DNA of 20,955 bases. Origin: Accumulibacter sp. Lineage in GTDB: Bacteria; Pseudomonadota; Gammaproteobacteria; Burkholderiales; Rhodocyclaceae. Both the position numbers and the translations under genes were made by a program. The stretch's first letter is position 1, and every line of letters begins with the position of its first letter. The notes beneath the pieces are model-generated. The model had not been told where the DNA came from, made no database searches, and saw only the letters and a list, made by a program, of their open reading frames with translations. The stretch spans positions 1-20,955 of the forward strand of contig JAITAJ010000151.1 in assembly GCA_031284185.1 (NCBI GenBank). Direction: 5' to 3'. Of the stretch, positions 6,790 to 15,210 are shown piece after piece.

Positions 6790-8760
6790 ATGAGCGATTT
6801 TTCCGGAATGGAAGACCTCTTGCAAGATTTCCTGCAAGAGGCGAGCGATCTTATTTCAGATGTAGACAACAAACTTGTCGATCTGGAGAAGGATCCGGGC
6901 GATCATCGCCTGTTGAACGATATTTTCCGCGGCTTTCACACCATCAAGGGCGGAGCCGGCTTTCTGAACGCGATGGAACTGGTGAAGCTGTGTCACCTGA
7001 CGGAAAACCTGTTCGACAAGCTCAGGAACGCCGAGAAGGCGCTGACGCCCGAGTTGATGGATACCATCATGGCGGCGACGCAGGGTGTCCGGTCGATGTT
7101 CGGAGAGCTTTCCCAGGGGGTGCAGCCACGTCCCGCGCCGGAGGAGGTGATCAACGCCTTGCGTATCGCACTGCAAGAGAAGGATGCCGTCGAGCCCGCC
7201 CCCGCCGCCCCCACCGCTGCCGCCCACGCCACCGGTGCCGCCGCGCCGGTCGCGCGCGCGGAAGGGGCCGTCGCGCCCGAAGCCCAATCCGGACCTGACT
7301 GGCAGGCGCTGCACGCCACCATTACCGGGCAGACGAACGCCGCGCCGCCGCCGCCGCCGCCGGTCGTGACGGCCAAGCCGCCGGCGGGTGGCGTCGCCGC
7401 GCCCGAGGGCGAAACGGTGGCGCATCTTCCGCCCGAGGGTCGGCGCGCGACCGAAAAGCCTGCTGCCGCCGCTGCTGCTCCCGCCGCCGGGTCGGGCGCG
7501 ACGCCGGGATGGCGCGCGGAAGAAAAAATCGCTCCCCGCGAATCGACCATTCGCGTCGATACGGCGCGTCTGGATCAGGTATTGAACCTGTCCGGCGAGA
7601 TCGGGCTGACGAAGAACCGTCTGACCAGTCTGCGCGCCGACATCCTGGCGGGGCGGAACAATCCCGAGACGCTGCATGATCTCGATCAGGCCGTGAGCCA
7701 GCTCGATCTCCTGGTTTCCGATCTACAGAATTCGGTAATGAAGACGCGGATGCAGCCGATCGGACGGCTGTTCCAGAAATACCCGCGGATCGCCCGCGAT
7801 CTGGCGCGTCAGTTGGGCAAGGACGTCGAGCTGGCCCTGATCGGTGAAGAAACCGAGGTCGACAAGACGATGATCGAGGACCTCGCCGATCCCCTGATAC
7901 ACCTGGTGCGCAACGCGGTAGACCACGGCGTCGAGTCTCCGGAGGAGCGGCAGGCCGAAGGCAAGCTGCCCAAGAGCATCGTGCGCCTGGAAGCGCGTCA
8001 GGAAGGCGATCGCATCGTGCTGATCATCGCCGACGACGGACGTGGAATGAACCCCGAGTACATCCGTAGCAAGGCGATCGAAAAGGGCCTGATCCGGGAA
8101 GAAGAGGCCAATACGCTGGACGACCGGCAAAGCCTGAACATGATTTTCCTGCCCGGATTCTCGACGATGACGCAGGCATCGGCGGTCTCGGGGCGGGGCG
8201 TCGGCATGGACGTGGTCAAGACCAACATCCAGAAGCTCAACGGCTCGATCGACATTCGTTCCGAGATGGGCAAGGGAACGATGTTCATCATCTCCCTGCC
8301 GCTGACGCTGGCGATTCTGCCGGTGCTGCTGGTTCTTCTCGGCGATCAGCCGTTTGCCCTGCCGCTTTCGATGGTGCGCGAGATTTTGCCGATCGAGAAA
8401 GAAAAAATGCAGGAAGTGGGCGGCAAGGAAACGCTGATCGTGCGCGGCGAAGTCTTGCCCGTCGTCGCTCTTTCACGCCTCTTGAACTGGCCGCAGGTGC
8501 GCGTCCCCGAGTATGGCGTGTTGATGCAGAGTTCGGAACGCAGCTTCATTCTCTCGGTCGACAGCTTTGCCGGGCGTGATGACGCGGTGGTCAAGTCGCT
8601 CGACGATTTCCGTCCGCGTGGCGTCGCCGGCGTGACCGCGCTGTCGAACGGGCAAATCGTCCTGATTCTCGACATGAAAGAACTCTTGAGCGATCTCAAC
8701 AGCCATATCGATCAGACTCCGGGCACGAAGCACACGAAGGCATTTGAACTCACCACTTGA
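6790..8760 (+). CDS. cheA: Chemotaxis histidine kinase CheA (no recognisable P2 domain)
   Basis: CheA autophosphorylates under receptor control and passes phosphate to response regulators. The 656 residues contain an HPt domain (about 5-108, phospho-histidine H50 in FRGFHTIKGGAGF) and a linker at about 130-250 very rich in Ala and Pro with a six-proline run. The P3 dimerisation helices span about 252-325. The P4 kinase domain has an N box HLVRNAVDHG at 371-380, a G1 box DDGRGM at 415-420, an F box FLPGFSTM at 453-460 and a G2 box GRGVGMDVV at 468-476. A CheW-like P5 domain spans about 505-640. The globular P2 domain that docks CheY and CheB in E. coli is not recognisable; the linker occupies its place. 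AGGAG precedes the ATG by about eight bases. It is the last gene of its block, followed by a terminator. Confidence 0.96.
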   Translation: MSDFSGMEDLLQDFLQEASDLISDVDNKLVDLEKDPGDHRLLNDIFRGFHTIKGGAGFLNAMELVKLCHLTENLFDKLRNAEKALTPELMDTIMAATQGVRSMFGELSQGVQPRPAPEEVINALRIALQEKDAVEPAPAAPTAAAHATGAAAPVARAEGAVAPEAQSGPDWQALHATITGQTNAAPPPPPPVVTAKPPAGGVAAPEGETVAHLPPEGRRATEKPAAAAAAPAAGSGATPGWRAEEKIAPRESTIRVDTARLDQVLNLSGEIGLTKNRLTSLRADILAGRNNPETLHDLDQAVSQLDLLVSDLQNSVMKTRMQPIGRLFQKYPRIARDLARQLGKDVELALIGEETEVDKTMIEDLADPLIHLVRNAVDHGVESPEERQAEGKLPKSIVRLEARQEGDRIVLIIADDGRGMNPEYIRSKAIEKGLIREEEANTLDDRQSLNMIFLPGFSTMTQASAVSGRGVGMDVVKTNIQKLNGSIDIRSEMGKGTMFIISLPLTLAILPVLLVLLGDQPFALPLSMVREILPIEKEKMQEVGGKETLIVRGEVLPVVALSRLLNWPQVRVPEYGVLMQSSERSFILSVDSFAGRDDAVVKSLDDFRPRGVAGVTALSNGQIVLILDMKELLSDLNSHIDQTPGTKHTKAFELTT

Positions 8761-8788
8761 GACAGGAAATGGAAAACGCGGCCCAGTT

Positions 8789-8850
8789 GGCGATCGGCGT
8801 TTTGCGCCGCGGGCCGTCGTCCCGTCTTCCGGCGACCTCTTCCGATCGCC
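8789..8850 (+). other. Structured 3' untranslated segment after cheA
   Basis: Between the cheA stop and the terminator lies a GC-rich stretch with an exact 9-bp inverted repeat, GGCGATCGG at 8789-8797 and CCGATCGCC at 8842-8850. It encloses a small hairpin GGCG-TTTTG-CGCC. It contains no open frame of note. It may protect the 3' end of the che transcript or be part of a small 3'-derived RNA; both are guesses from structure alone. Confidence 0.35.
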
Positions 8851-8887
8851 GTAATTTCAGATAAAAACCAATAGAAACAAATACTTG

Positions 8888-8918
8888 GACAGGAGGCACA
8901 CGCCTCCTGTCTTTTTTT
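8888..8918 (+). terminator. Intrinsic terminator of the mot-che block
   Basis: A perfect 10-bp stem (GACAGGAGGC at 8888-8897 with GCCTCCTGTC at 8902-8911) closes a four-base ACAC loop and is followed directly by seven T residues (8912-8918). This is a textbook rho-independent terminator, 128 bp after the cheA stop and 121 bp before flhB. It separates the two large + strand operons. Confidence 0.95.
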
Positions 8919-8993
8919 GTTTTCGGGGTCTTGTTACAATCGCGCAACTATTCTAGAATCGGTCTAAATAAAACCTCGTACCTCTTTATTTTT

Positions 8994-9021
8994 TAAAGTT
9001 TTTTCATATAATATGCGTTAA
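8994..9021 (+). promoter_or_regulatory. Candidate promoter of the flhB operon (sigma-28-like, overlapping sigma-70-like)
   Basis: In an AT-rich stretch before flhB, TAAAGTTT (8994-9001) matches the E. coli sigma-28 -35 consensus exactly. Twelve bases later TGCGTTAA (9014-9021) matches the -10 consensus GCCGATAA at five of eight positions. The spacing equals that of the flgM promoter in this window. A perfect TATAAT at 9007-9012 lies in the spacer and could be a sigma-70 -10 element, but its -35 position is poor. Start sites would fall near 9019 or 9028, close before the ATG at 9039. No sigma-54 site was found here. Confidence 0.5.
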
Positions 9022-9038
9022 TCAACGGGACGCTGCGA

Positions 9039-10178
9039 ATGGCCGAAGGAAGCGATACCGAACGAACAGAACCTGCCTCATCGAGACGGCTGGATAAGGC
9101 GCGCGATGAAGGGCAAGTTCCACGTTCCCGTGAAGTTGGCGCCTTTCTGGTATTGATGGTCGCGGCGGGCGCGTTCTGGGTGCTTGGAGGCTGGATGATG
9201 CGGCGCACGATGATCATCATGGAATATGGCTTGAGTTTCGACGCGCAGATACTGCGCGATCCTCAGCTCATGCTGGCGCGGTTTTCCGATATCTCGCTCA
9301 ATGCCCTGGTTTCCTTCGCCCCCCTGGTTCTGGCCTTGATCGCGGCGACGCTTGCCGCCCCCTTCTTTCTCGGTAGCTGGAATGTCTCGACCAAGGTGCT
9401 GATGCCGGACATCTCGCGGCTGAATCCGCTCAAGGGACTCACGCGGATCATCTCCTGGTCGGGCATTCTGGAGCTCGTCAAGAGTGTCGCCAAAGCCTCG
9501 CTGATCGGCGGCGTCGCGGTTTACGTGATCTGGGCGCAACGCGGGGAAATCCTGGCGCTGCTGGGTCAGACGATCAGCGCCGGGCTGGCCGGCGCCGGAC
9601 ACATGGTCAATTACAGTTTCCTGGTCATCGTCCTGTCGATGTCGATCATCGTGGCGATCGACGCGCCGTTCCAGCTCTGGCAATACTACGACAAGCTGAA
9701 AATGACCAAGGAAGAAGTCCGCCAGGAAAACAAGGAGATGGAGGGCAATCCCGAAGTCAAGGGGCGGATTCGCAGCTTGCAGCGCGAAGCGGCGCGCCGG
9801 CGGATGATGGGCGCCGTGCCGACGGCGGACGTGATCGTCACCAACCCGACGCATTTTGCCGTGGCGCTGACATACAAGAACGGCATGAGCGCGCCGAAGG
9901 TGGTTGCCAAGGGAATGGGCGAGATCGCCCGCAAGATTCGCTCGATCGGCGTCGAACACGGTGTTCCGCTGCTCGAAGCGCCGCCGCTCGCGCGCGCGCT
10001 TTATCACCATGCCGAACTCGATCATGAAATTCCGGCATCGCTTTACGCCGCCGTGGCGGAGGTGCTGGCCTACGTCTATCGGCTCTCCCAATGGCGCCGG
10101 CAGGGAGGCGACTACCCGTTCCCGCCGCGCGACATCCGGGTTCCCACGGACATGGTGCCGGAGGCCGTAGATGGCTAG
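9039..10178 (+). CDS. flhB: Flagellar export switch protein FlhB
   Basis: FlhB is an inner-membrane component of the flagellar type III export gate; self-cleavage in its cytoplasmic domain switches export from rod/hook to filament substrates. The 379 residues show four hydrophobic helices (about 35-60, 88-112, 145-167 and 188-212) and a C-terminal cytoplasmic domain. The autocleavage motif NPTH lies at 269-272, the same numbering as in E. coli, in the context VTNPTHFAVALTY. Typical family segments PLLEAPPLARALY and ELDHEIPASLY follow. There is no strong Shine-Dalgarno before the ATG. It is the first gene of the operon and overlaps flhA by eight bases, so the two gate proteins are probably translationally coupled. 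Confidence 0.97.
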   Translation: MAEGSDTERTEPASSRRLDKARDEGQVPRSREVGAFLVLMVAAGAFWVLGGWMMRRTMIIMEYGLSFDAQILRDPQLMLARFSDISLNALVSFAPLVLALIAATLAAPFFLGSWNVSTKVLMPDISRLNPLKGLTRIISWSGILELVKSVAKASLIGGVAVYVIWAQRGEILALLGQTISAGLAGAGHMVNYSFLVIVLSMSIIVAIDAPFQLWQYYDKLKMTKEEVRQENKEMEGNPEVKGRIRSLQREAARRRMMGAVPTADVIVTNPTHFAVALTYKNGMSAPKVVAKGMGEIARKIRSIGVEHGVPLLEAPPLARALYHHAELDHEIPASLYAAVAEVLAYVYRLSQWRRQGGDYPFPPRDIRVPTDMVPEAVDG

Positions 10179-12282
10179 CGCGAGCGCAACCCTGCAAAAT
10201 TTCTTTGGCCGCGTCAGCTTGCAGCAGCTGGCCGGCCCGCTGCTGATCCTGCTGGTTCTATCGATGATGGTGCTGCCGCTGCCGCCATTTCTGCTCGATC
10301 TGTTTTTTACCTTCAACATTGCGATCTCGATCATCGTCATGCTGGTCGCAATCAACATCCTCAAGCCGCTCGATTTCTCGGTCTTCCCGACGGTGCTGCT
10401 GGTCACCACGCTGCTGCGCCTGTCGCTCAACGTGGCCTCGACCCGCGTCGTCCTGCTCGAAGGCCATACCGGCCCGAGCGCCGCCGGGCAGGTCATCGAC
10501 GCCTTCGGTCACTTTCTGGTCGGCGGCAACTACGCGATCGGCATCGTCGTATTCGCCATCCTGGTGATCATCAACTTCGTGGTCATCACCAAGGGCGCGG
10601 GCCGGGTGGCCGAAGTGGCCGCGCGGTTCACGCTGGACGCGATGCCCGGCAAGCAGATGGCCATCGACGCCGATCTCAACGCCGGCCTGATCGCTGAAGA
10701 TGAAGCGCGCAAGCGTCGCAGCGTGATCGCCGAGGAAGCGGACTTCTTCGGGTCGATGGACGGCGCCTCCAACTTCGTGCGCGGCGATGCCGTCGCGGGC
10801 ATCCTGATCATGCTGATCAACGTCATTGGCGGTCTCATCGTCGGGATGATACAGCACGACCTCGATCTGGCCACGGCGGCCAAAACCTACACCCTGCTCA
10901 CCATCGGCGACGGTCTGGTGGCCCAGATTCCGGCCCTGATCATTTCCATCGCGGCGGGCATGGTCGTGACCCGCGTCGGCGACAATCAGAACCTGTCGCA
11001 GCAATTCCTCGTGCAGCTCTTTGAAAGCCCGAACGTGCTCGGCCTGTCGGCGGCGATCATCGGCTTGCTGGGGACGGTCCCGGGAATGCCGAATTTCGTC
11101 TTCCTGCTGCTGGCCGGCGGGCTGGGTTTCATGGCCTGGGAAGCGTCACGGAAGCAAGCGCGCGAGAAACCCGTGCAAGTCATCAAGGCCGCGCCGGGCA
11201 TGGCCGAGGGCGGAGCCGCGGGCATCAGGGCCGAATCGCAGGACGCGAGCTGGGACGACGTGGCGCCGGTCGACGTGCTCGGCCTGGAAGTGGGTTATCG
11301 GCTGATTCCGCTGGTCGACAAGGCGCAGGACGGAGAACTGCTGCGTCGGATTCGCGGGATACGCAAGAAATTTGCCAAGGACGTCGGCTTCCTGGTATCG
11401 CCCGTGCATATCCGCGACAACCTGGAAATGAAACCGAACGCTTACCGGATTCTGCTCAAGGGCGTCGAAGTCGGACAGGGCGAAGCCTACCCAGGCAACC
11501 TGCTGGCGATCAATCCCGGGCGCGTGGCCGGCAAACTTTCGGGCACGGTGACCAAGGACCCCGCCTTCGGGCTGCCCGCGGTCTGGATCGACACGGCCTC
11601 GCGCGAACAGGCGCAGGCTTTCGGTTATACCGTGGTCGACGCCGGCACGGTGGTGGCGACTCACCTCAACCACCTGATCCTGTCTCATGCGGCGGAATTG
11701 CTCGGACGCCAGGAGACACAAGCCCTGCTCGATCACCTGTCCAAGGAAATTCCCAAGCTGGTCGAAGACTTTGTGCCCAAGATCATCGAGCTGGGCGTTC
11801 TGCAAAAGGTGCTGCAAAACTTCCTCGAAGAAGGCATACCCATCCGGGACATGCGCACCATCATCGAAACGCTGGCCGAATGGGCGCCGCGCACGAAAGA
11901 CACGGAGACGCTGACCGCGCAGGTGCGCATCGCGCTCGGCCGATCGATCGTTCAGCAAATATATCCGAGCGGCAGCGAGATACAGGTCATGTCGCTCGAT
12001 CCGCAACTCGAACGCATCCTCATTCAGGCCATCGCCGGGGGCGGGGATGGCGCGAGCATCGAACCCAGTCTGGCCGATACGCTCCTGCGCGAGACGGCGG
12101 CGGCCACGCAGCGGCAGGAAGCGCTCGGCCTGCCCGCCGTGCTTCTGGTTCCGGGAAATCTGCGCACCCTGCTGTCGCGTTTCCTGTGCCGGGGCATTTC
12201 CCAACTCAAGGTGCTGGCCCACGCGGAAGTACCGGAAAACAAAATCATCAAGGTCACCTCGATCATTGGGGGTAAAGCATGA
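10171..12282 (+). CDS. flhA: Flagellar export gate protein FlhA
   Basis: FlhA forms the ring that couples the proton-motive force to flagellar protein export and docks export chaperones. The 703 residues (E. coli 692) comprise an N-terminal membrane domain with about eight helices within residues 20-320, including the conserved PLDFSVFPTVLLVTTLLRLS block, then a linker, then the cytoplasmic ring domain from about 360. That domain has YPGNLLAINPG, FGLPAVWID and the conserved C-terminal gate region. The FHIPEP-family hydrophilic loop between helices 4 and 5 (about 140-200; RFTLDAMPGKQMAID) is complete. It overlaps flhB by eight bases and flhF by four (ATGA), so it sits in a tightly coupled operon. 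Confidence 0.97.
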   Translation: MASASATLQNFFGRVSLQQLAGPLLILLVLSMMVLPLPPFLLDLFFTFNIAISIIVMLVAINILKPLDFSVFPTVLLVTTLLRLSLNVASTRVVLLEGHTGPSAAGQVIDAFGHFLVGGNYAIGIVVFAILVIINFVVITKGAGRVAEVAARFTLDAMPGKQMAIDADLNAGLIAEDEARKRRSVIAEEADFFGSMDGASNFVRGDAVAGILIMLINVIGGLIVGMIQHDLDLATAAKTYTLLTIGDGLVAQIPALIISIAAGMVVTRVGDNQNLSQQFLVQLFESPNVLGLSAAIIGLLGTVPGMPNFVFLLLAGGLGFMAWEASRKQAREKPVQVIKAAPGMAEGGAAGIRAESQDASWDDVAPVDVLGLEVGYRLIPLVDKAQDGELLRRIRGIRKKFAKDVGFLVSPVHIRDNLEMKPNAYRILLKGVEVGQGEAYPGNLLAINPGRVAGKLSGTVTKDPAFGLPAVWIDTASREQAQAFGYTVVDAGTVVATHLNHLILSHAAELLGRQETQALLDHLSKEIPKLVEDFVPKIIELGVLQKVLQNFLEEGIPIRDMRTIIETLAEWAPRTKDTETLTAQVRIALGRSIVQQIYPSGSEIQVMSLDPQLERILIQAIAGGGDGASIEPSLADTLLRETAAATQRQEALGLPAVLLVPGNLRTLLSRFLCRGISQLKVLAHAEVPENKIIKVTSIIGGKA

Positions 12283-13574
12283 ACGTCAGGAAATTCATCG
12301 CCTCGTCGGCCAGAGACGCCTTGCGCAAGGTCAAGGAACTGCTTGGCCCGGACGCCATCATCCTGTCCAACCGCCCGATTTCCGGCGGAGTGGAAATCAT
12401 GGCGGTAGCCGCGAGCGACATGGAAATGATGCTTCCCGCGGAAGGACGGCAGACGCCATTGCGTTCAGGCGACGAGGGTGACGGCTACACCGTGCATCTA
12501 TCGGCTTCATCGTCCGCGGCCAGATCCGCCGCGCGCGGAGCCGCGCCGCCGCCGCTGGCGCCGCGTCCGATGCCGCGGATCGAGCGTCCCGCGCCGGCCG
12601 CCTCGCCGCGGCAGGCGGAAATCGTTCCCGCCGAAGTCATGGATGAGATTCGCTCGCTGCGCAAGATAGTCGAGCAGCATCTCGCCGGTTTTGCCTGGGG
12701 TGAAACGGCGCGTTCCGAGCCGGTCAAGGCCGAAATTCTGCGTCAGATGCTCGATGCGGGTTTTTCTCCCCGTCTGACGCGCGATCTGCTGGTCGGGCTG
12801 CCGCGCGAGCTCAATGCCGAAAGGGCGCTGGCCTGGGTCATAGCGGCGGCTGACCGCGCCTTGCTGACCATCGACGGCGAAAACGACATCATCGATCGCG
12901 GCGGCGTTTACGCCCTGGTCGGGCCGACGGGCGTCGGCAAGACCACCACCACGGCCAAGATAGCCGCGCGTTGCGTGCTGCGCCACGGCGCCAACAAGAT
13001 AGCGCTGATCACCACCGACGGCTACCGGATCGGCGCGCAAGAGCAACTCAGAATCTACGGGCGCATTCTCGGCGTGCCGGTCTATCTGGTGAAGGACGCC
13101 GAGGATTTGCAGCAAACCCTGCTCAGTCTCACGTGCAAACACATGGTACTGATCGACACCATCGGCATGAGCCAGCGCGACAGGATGGTCGAAGAGCAGA
13201 TCGCCATGTTCGGGCACAGCGGCGTCAAGCGTCTGCTGCTTTTGGCCGCGACGGGACGCGGCGACACGCTGGACGACGTCGTGCGCGCCTACAACGGGTC
13301 GGACCTCGCCGGCTGCATCCTGAGCAAGGTAGACGAGGCGGCGAGTCTGGCGACCTCGCTGGACGTGATCATCCGGCACCACCTGCCGCTGCACTACGTT
13401 TCAAACGGGCAGTGCGTACCCGAAGACCTGCATTTGCCCAAGCGCGTCTACCTCCTGCACCGGGCATTCAAGGATTTGCCAGAATCGTCGCCGCACCGGC
13501 TGAACGGCATCGAACCCCGGCTGATGATGGCCAGCGCTTCGGGTGCCGCCGTGGCCGGAGGCCGCTATGCTTGA
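12279..13574 (+). CDS. flhF: SRP-type GTPase FlhF (polar flagellum placement)
   Basis: FlhF is a signal-recognition-particle-like GTPase that recruits the first flagellar parts to the cell pole. The 431 residues have an N-terminal basic region (MNVRKFIASSARDALRKVKE), a Pro/Ala-rich linker at about 75-118, and an NG GTPase domain. Nucleotide motifs are a P-loop VGPTGVGKTTTTAK (214-227), TTDGYRIGAQEQL (245-257), DTIGMSQRD (293-301) and SKVDEAASL near 346. The N domain helices (about 150-190) are present. Its presence, with flhG directly behind, argues for polar flagella. It overlaps flhA by four bases and flhG by eight. Confidence 0.96.
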   Translation: MNVRKFIASSARDALRKVKELLGPDAIILSNRPISGGVEIMAVAASDMEMMLPAEGRQTPLRSGDEGDGYTVHLSASSSAARSAARGAAPPPLAPRPMPRIERPAPAASPRQAEIVPAEVMDEIRSLRKIVEQHLAGFAWGETARSEPVKAEILRQMLDAGFSPRLTRDLLVGLPRELNAERALAWVIAAADRALLTIDGENDIIDRGGVYALVGPTGVGKTTTTAKIAARCVLRHGANKIALITTDGYRIGAQEQLRIYGRILGVPVYLVKDAEDLQQTLLSLTCKHMVLIDTIGMSQRDRMVEEQIAMFGHSGVKRLLLLAATGRGDTLDDVVRAYNGSDLAGCILSKVDEAASLATSLDVIIRHHLPLHYVSNGQCVPEDLHLPKRVYLLHRAFKDLPESSPHRLNGIEPRLMMASASGAAVAGGRYA

Positions 13575-14454
13575 TCATCGTGACGATCAGGCCGCCGGGT
13601 TGCGGCGTCTGTTCGCCCGCAAGTGTCTGCGCGTCGTCAGTTTTGCCGCCGGCACGCCGGGAGTGGGAAAAAGCCTGCTGATCGCCAACGTGGCCGCCTG
13701 TCTGGCGCGGCTGGACAAGACCGTGCTGATATTCGACGAGAACGCGGGGCAGCGGAACATCGCCTCCTGCTTTGGCGCGACCGCGCGTTACGATCTGACG
13801 CAGGTCATCGAGCGCGAAAGGCCCATTGCCGAGGTGCTGCTGCGCGTCGCGCCGGGCATTCAGGTATTGCCCGTGGCCGGCGCGGCGGGTCAGCTCGGGA
13901 CGCTGAACGAGGCGCAGAAGCAGGCGCTGCTTGCCGGACTTGGCGCGTTGAGCGAGTCGCCGGACGTGATTCTCGTCGACACCTCGCCGGATCACCCGCT
14001 CGGTTTTTCGCCGCTCGGGCTTGCCGCCTACGATACCGTGATCGTGATGGCGCCGATGCCGGCGTCGATCACCGATGCCTATGCCCTGATCAAGAAAGTG
14101 AGCCTGTGCTATGCCAGGCGCAATTACCGGGTGCTCATCAATGGCGCGCGCAGTGTGGAAGAGGGCCGCGCGGTCTTCGGCAACGTCGCGCGGGTGACGC
14201 ACAGCCGGCATTTCGCGCGGCTGGAGTTCGCCGGCTGCGTTCCGTTCGACGATCATCTCCAGCGAGCGGCCGCCTTGTGCCAGCCGGTGGGCGACCTCTA
14301 CCCGGATTCACCGGCAGCCGACGCCTGCCGGGCGCTGGCCGGTGAGCTTCTGGGCTGGCAGTTGCCGGAAAACGAATCCGGTGGACTCGAACAATTCGTC
14401 CAGCACCTGTTACACTTGAGCCGTCATATCGATCCGGTCGCCATTTATGCCTGA
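13567..14454 (+). CDS. flhG: FlhG/FleN-like MinD family protein with altered ATPase motifs
   Basis: FlhG (FleN) limits flagellar number by acting on FlhF and, in sigma-54 systems, on the master activator. The 295 residues begin with DQAAGLR (7-13), matching the DQAxxLR motif by which FlhG stimulates FlhF GTPase. The MinD-like core is recognisable but divergent. The deviant Walker A reads GTPGVGKS (29-36), so the signature lysine is T30 and the next glycine is P31. The Walker A' segment reads FDENAG, placing N60 where MinD has catalytic D40. The switch II segment reads DTSPD (138-142) instead of DTxAG. The C-terminus has amphipathic helical character as in MinD-type membrane anchors. The ATG at 13567 is chosen because the DQA motif must be near the N-terminus. 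It overlaps flhF by eight bases. Confidence 0.9.
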   Translation: MLDHRDDQAAGLRRLFARKCLRVVSFAAGTPGVGKSLLIANVAACLARLDKTVLIFDENAGQRNIASCFGATARYDLTQVIERERPIAEVLLRVAPGIQVLPVAGAAGQLGTLNEAQKQALLAGLGALSESPDVILVDTSPDHPLGFSPLGLAAYDTVIVMAPMPASITDAYALIKKVSLCYARRNYRVLINGARSVEEGRAVFGNVARVTHSRHFARLEFAGCVPFDDHLQRAAALCQPVGDLYPDSPAADACRALAGELLGWQLPENESGGLEQFVQHLLHLSRHIDPVAIYA

Positions 14455-14466
14455 CCGACACGGAAC

Positions 14467-15210
14467 ATGTATAACGCAGCAGGCCAGTTCGACAAAGATC
14501 AGCTCGTACGACACTTCGCCCCTCTGGTGAAGCGTATCGCCTATCACCTGATGGGGCGTCTTCCGCCCAATGTCCAGGCCGATGACCTGGTGCAGAACGG
14601 CATGATCGGGCTGCTCGACGCCATCGACCGATTCGAGGCGGGGATGGGCGCGCAGTTTGAAACCTATGCCACGCGGCGGGTGCGCGGCGCGATGATCGAC
14701 GGGCTGCGCGAGAACGACTGGCTGCCGCGCGGTCTGCGCCGGGAACTGCGGCAGATCGAACAGGCGATCACCCGGCTCGAACAGGAGTTCGGGCGTCCGC
14801 CTTCGGAAGACGAACTCGCCCGGGCATTGGGCATCTCGCTGGCCGAATATCAGAAAACCTTGCTGGACGCGCGAGGGCATCAGATACTCTCCTTCGAGGA
14901 TCTGATCGAGGAGGGTGGCGAGGATTTCCTGGAGCGGCACGTCGCCGACAACGCCGGCGATCCTTACAGAATCCTGGAAGACGAGAGTCTGAGGAAGCGA
15001 TTGATGAAAGGGATCGAGCAGTTGCCCGAACGGGAAAAACTGGTCATGGCCCTGTATTACGAGCAGGACCTCAATCTGCGCGAGATCGGGGAAATCATGG
15101 GCGTCACCGAATCGCGGGTCAGCCAGCTTCATTCGCAGGCGGTCGCCCGTCTGCGCGCGCGCGTCTTCGGAGAGACGGACGCCGGAAAGAAGGCCAGGAA
15201 GCATGGATAA
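14467..15210 (+). CDS. fliA: Flagellar sigma factor FliA (sigma-28)
   Basis: FliA directs RNA polymerase to late flagellar and chemotaxis promoters once its anti-sigma FlgM has been exported. The 247 residues contain region 2 at about 13-90 (ADDLVQNGMIGLLDAIDRFE, then FETYATRRVRGAMIDGLRE), region 3 at about 92-140 (RPPSEDELARALGISLAEYQ) and region 4 at about 184-235 with the helix-turn-helix NLREIGEIMGVTESRVSQLH. Its partner FlgM is encoded on the opposite strand in this window, and the flgM promoter is of the type this protein recognises. It starts 12 bp after flhG with a weak ribosome-binding site, and its TAA overlaps the motC start by eight bases. Confidence 0.97.
   Translation: MYNAAGQFDKDQLVRHFAPLVKRIAYHLMGRLPPNVQADDLVQNGMIGLLDAIDRFEAGMGAQFETYATRRVRGAMIDGLRENDWLPRGLRRELRQIEQAITRLEQEFGRPPSEDELARALGISLAEYQKTLLDARGHQILSFEDLIEEGGEDFLERHVADNAGDPYRILEDESLRKRLMKGIEQLPEREKLVMALYYEQDLNLREIGEIMGVTESRVSQLHSQAVARLRARVFGETDAGKKARKHG

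Noticed and set aside
9078..10496. 472-codon minus-strand open frame opposite flhB and the start of flhA
   Set aside because: Antisense shadow caused by codon bias; flhB and flhA are complete and unmistakable.
13155..13185. FlhF motif DTIGMSQRD as a damaged G3 motif
   Set aside because: FlhF proteins commonly have DT(V/I)GMSQRD-like forms here, so it is a family feature rather than a defect.
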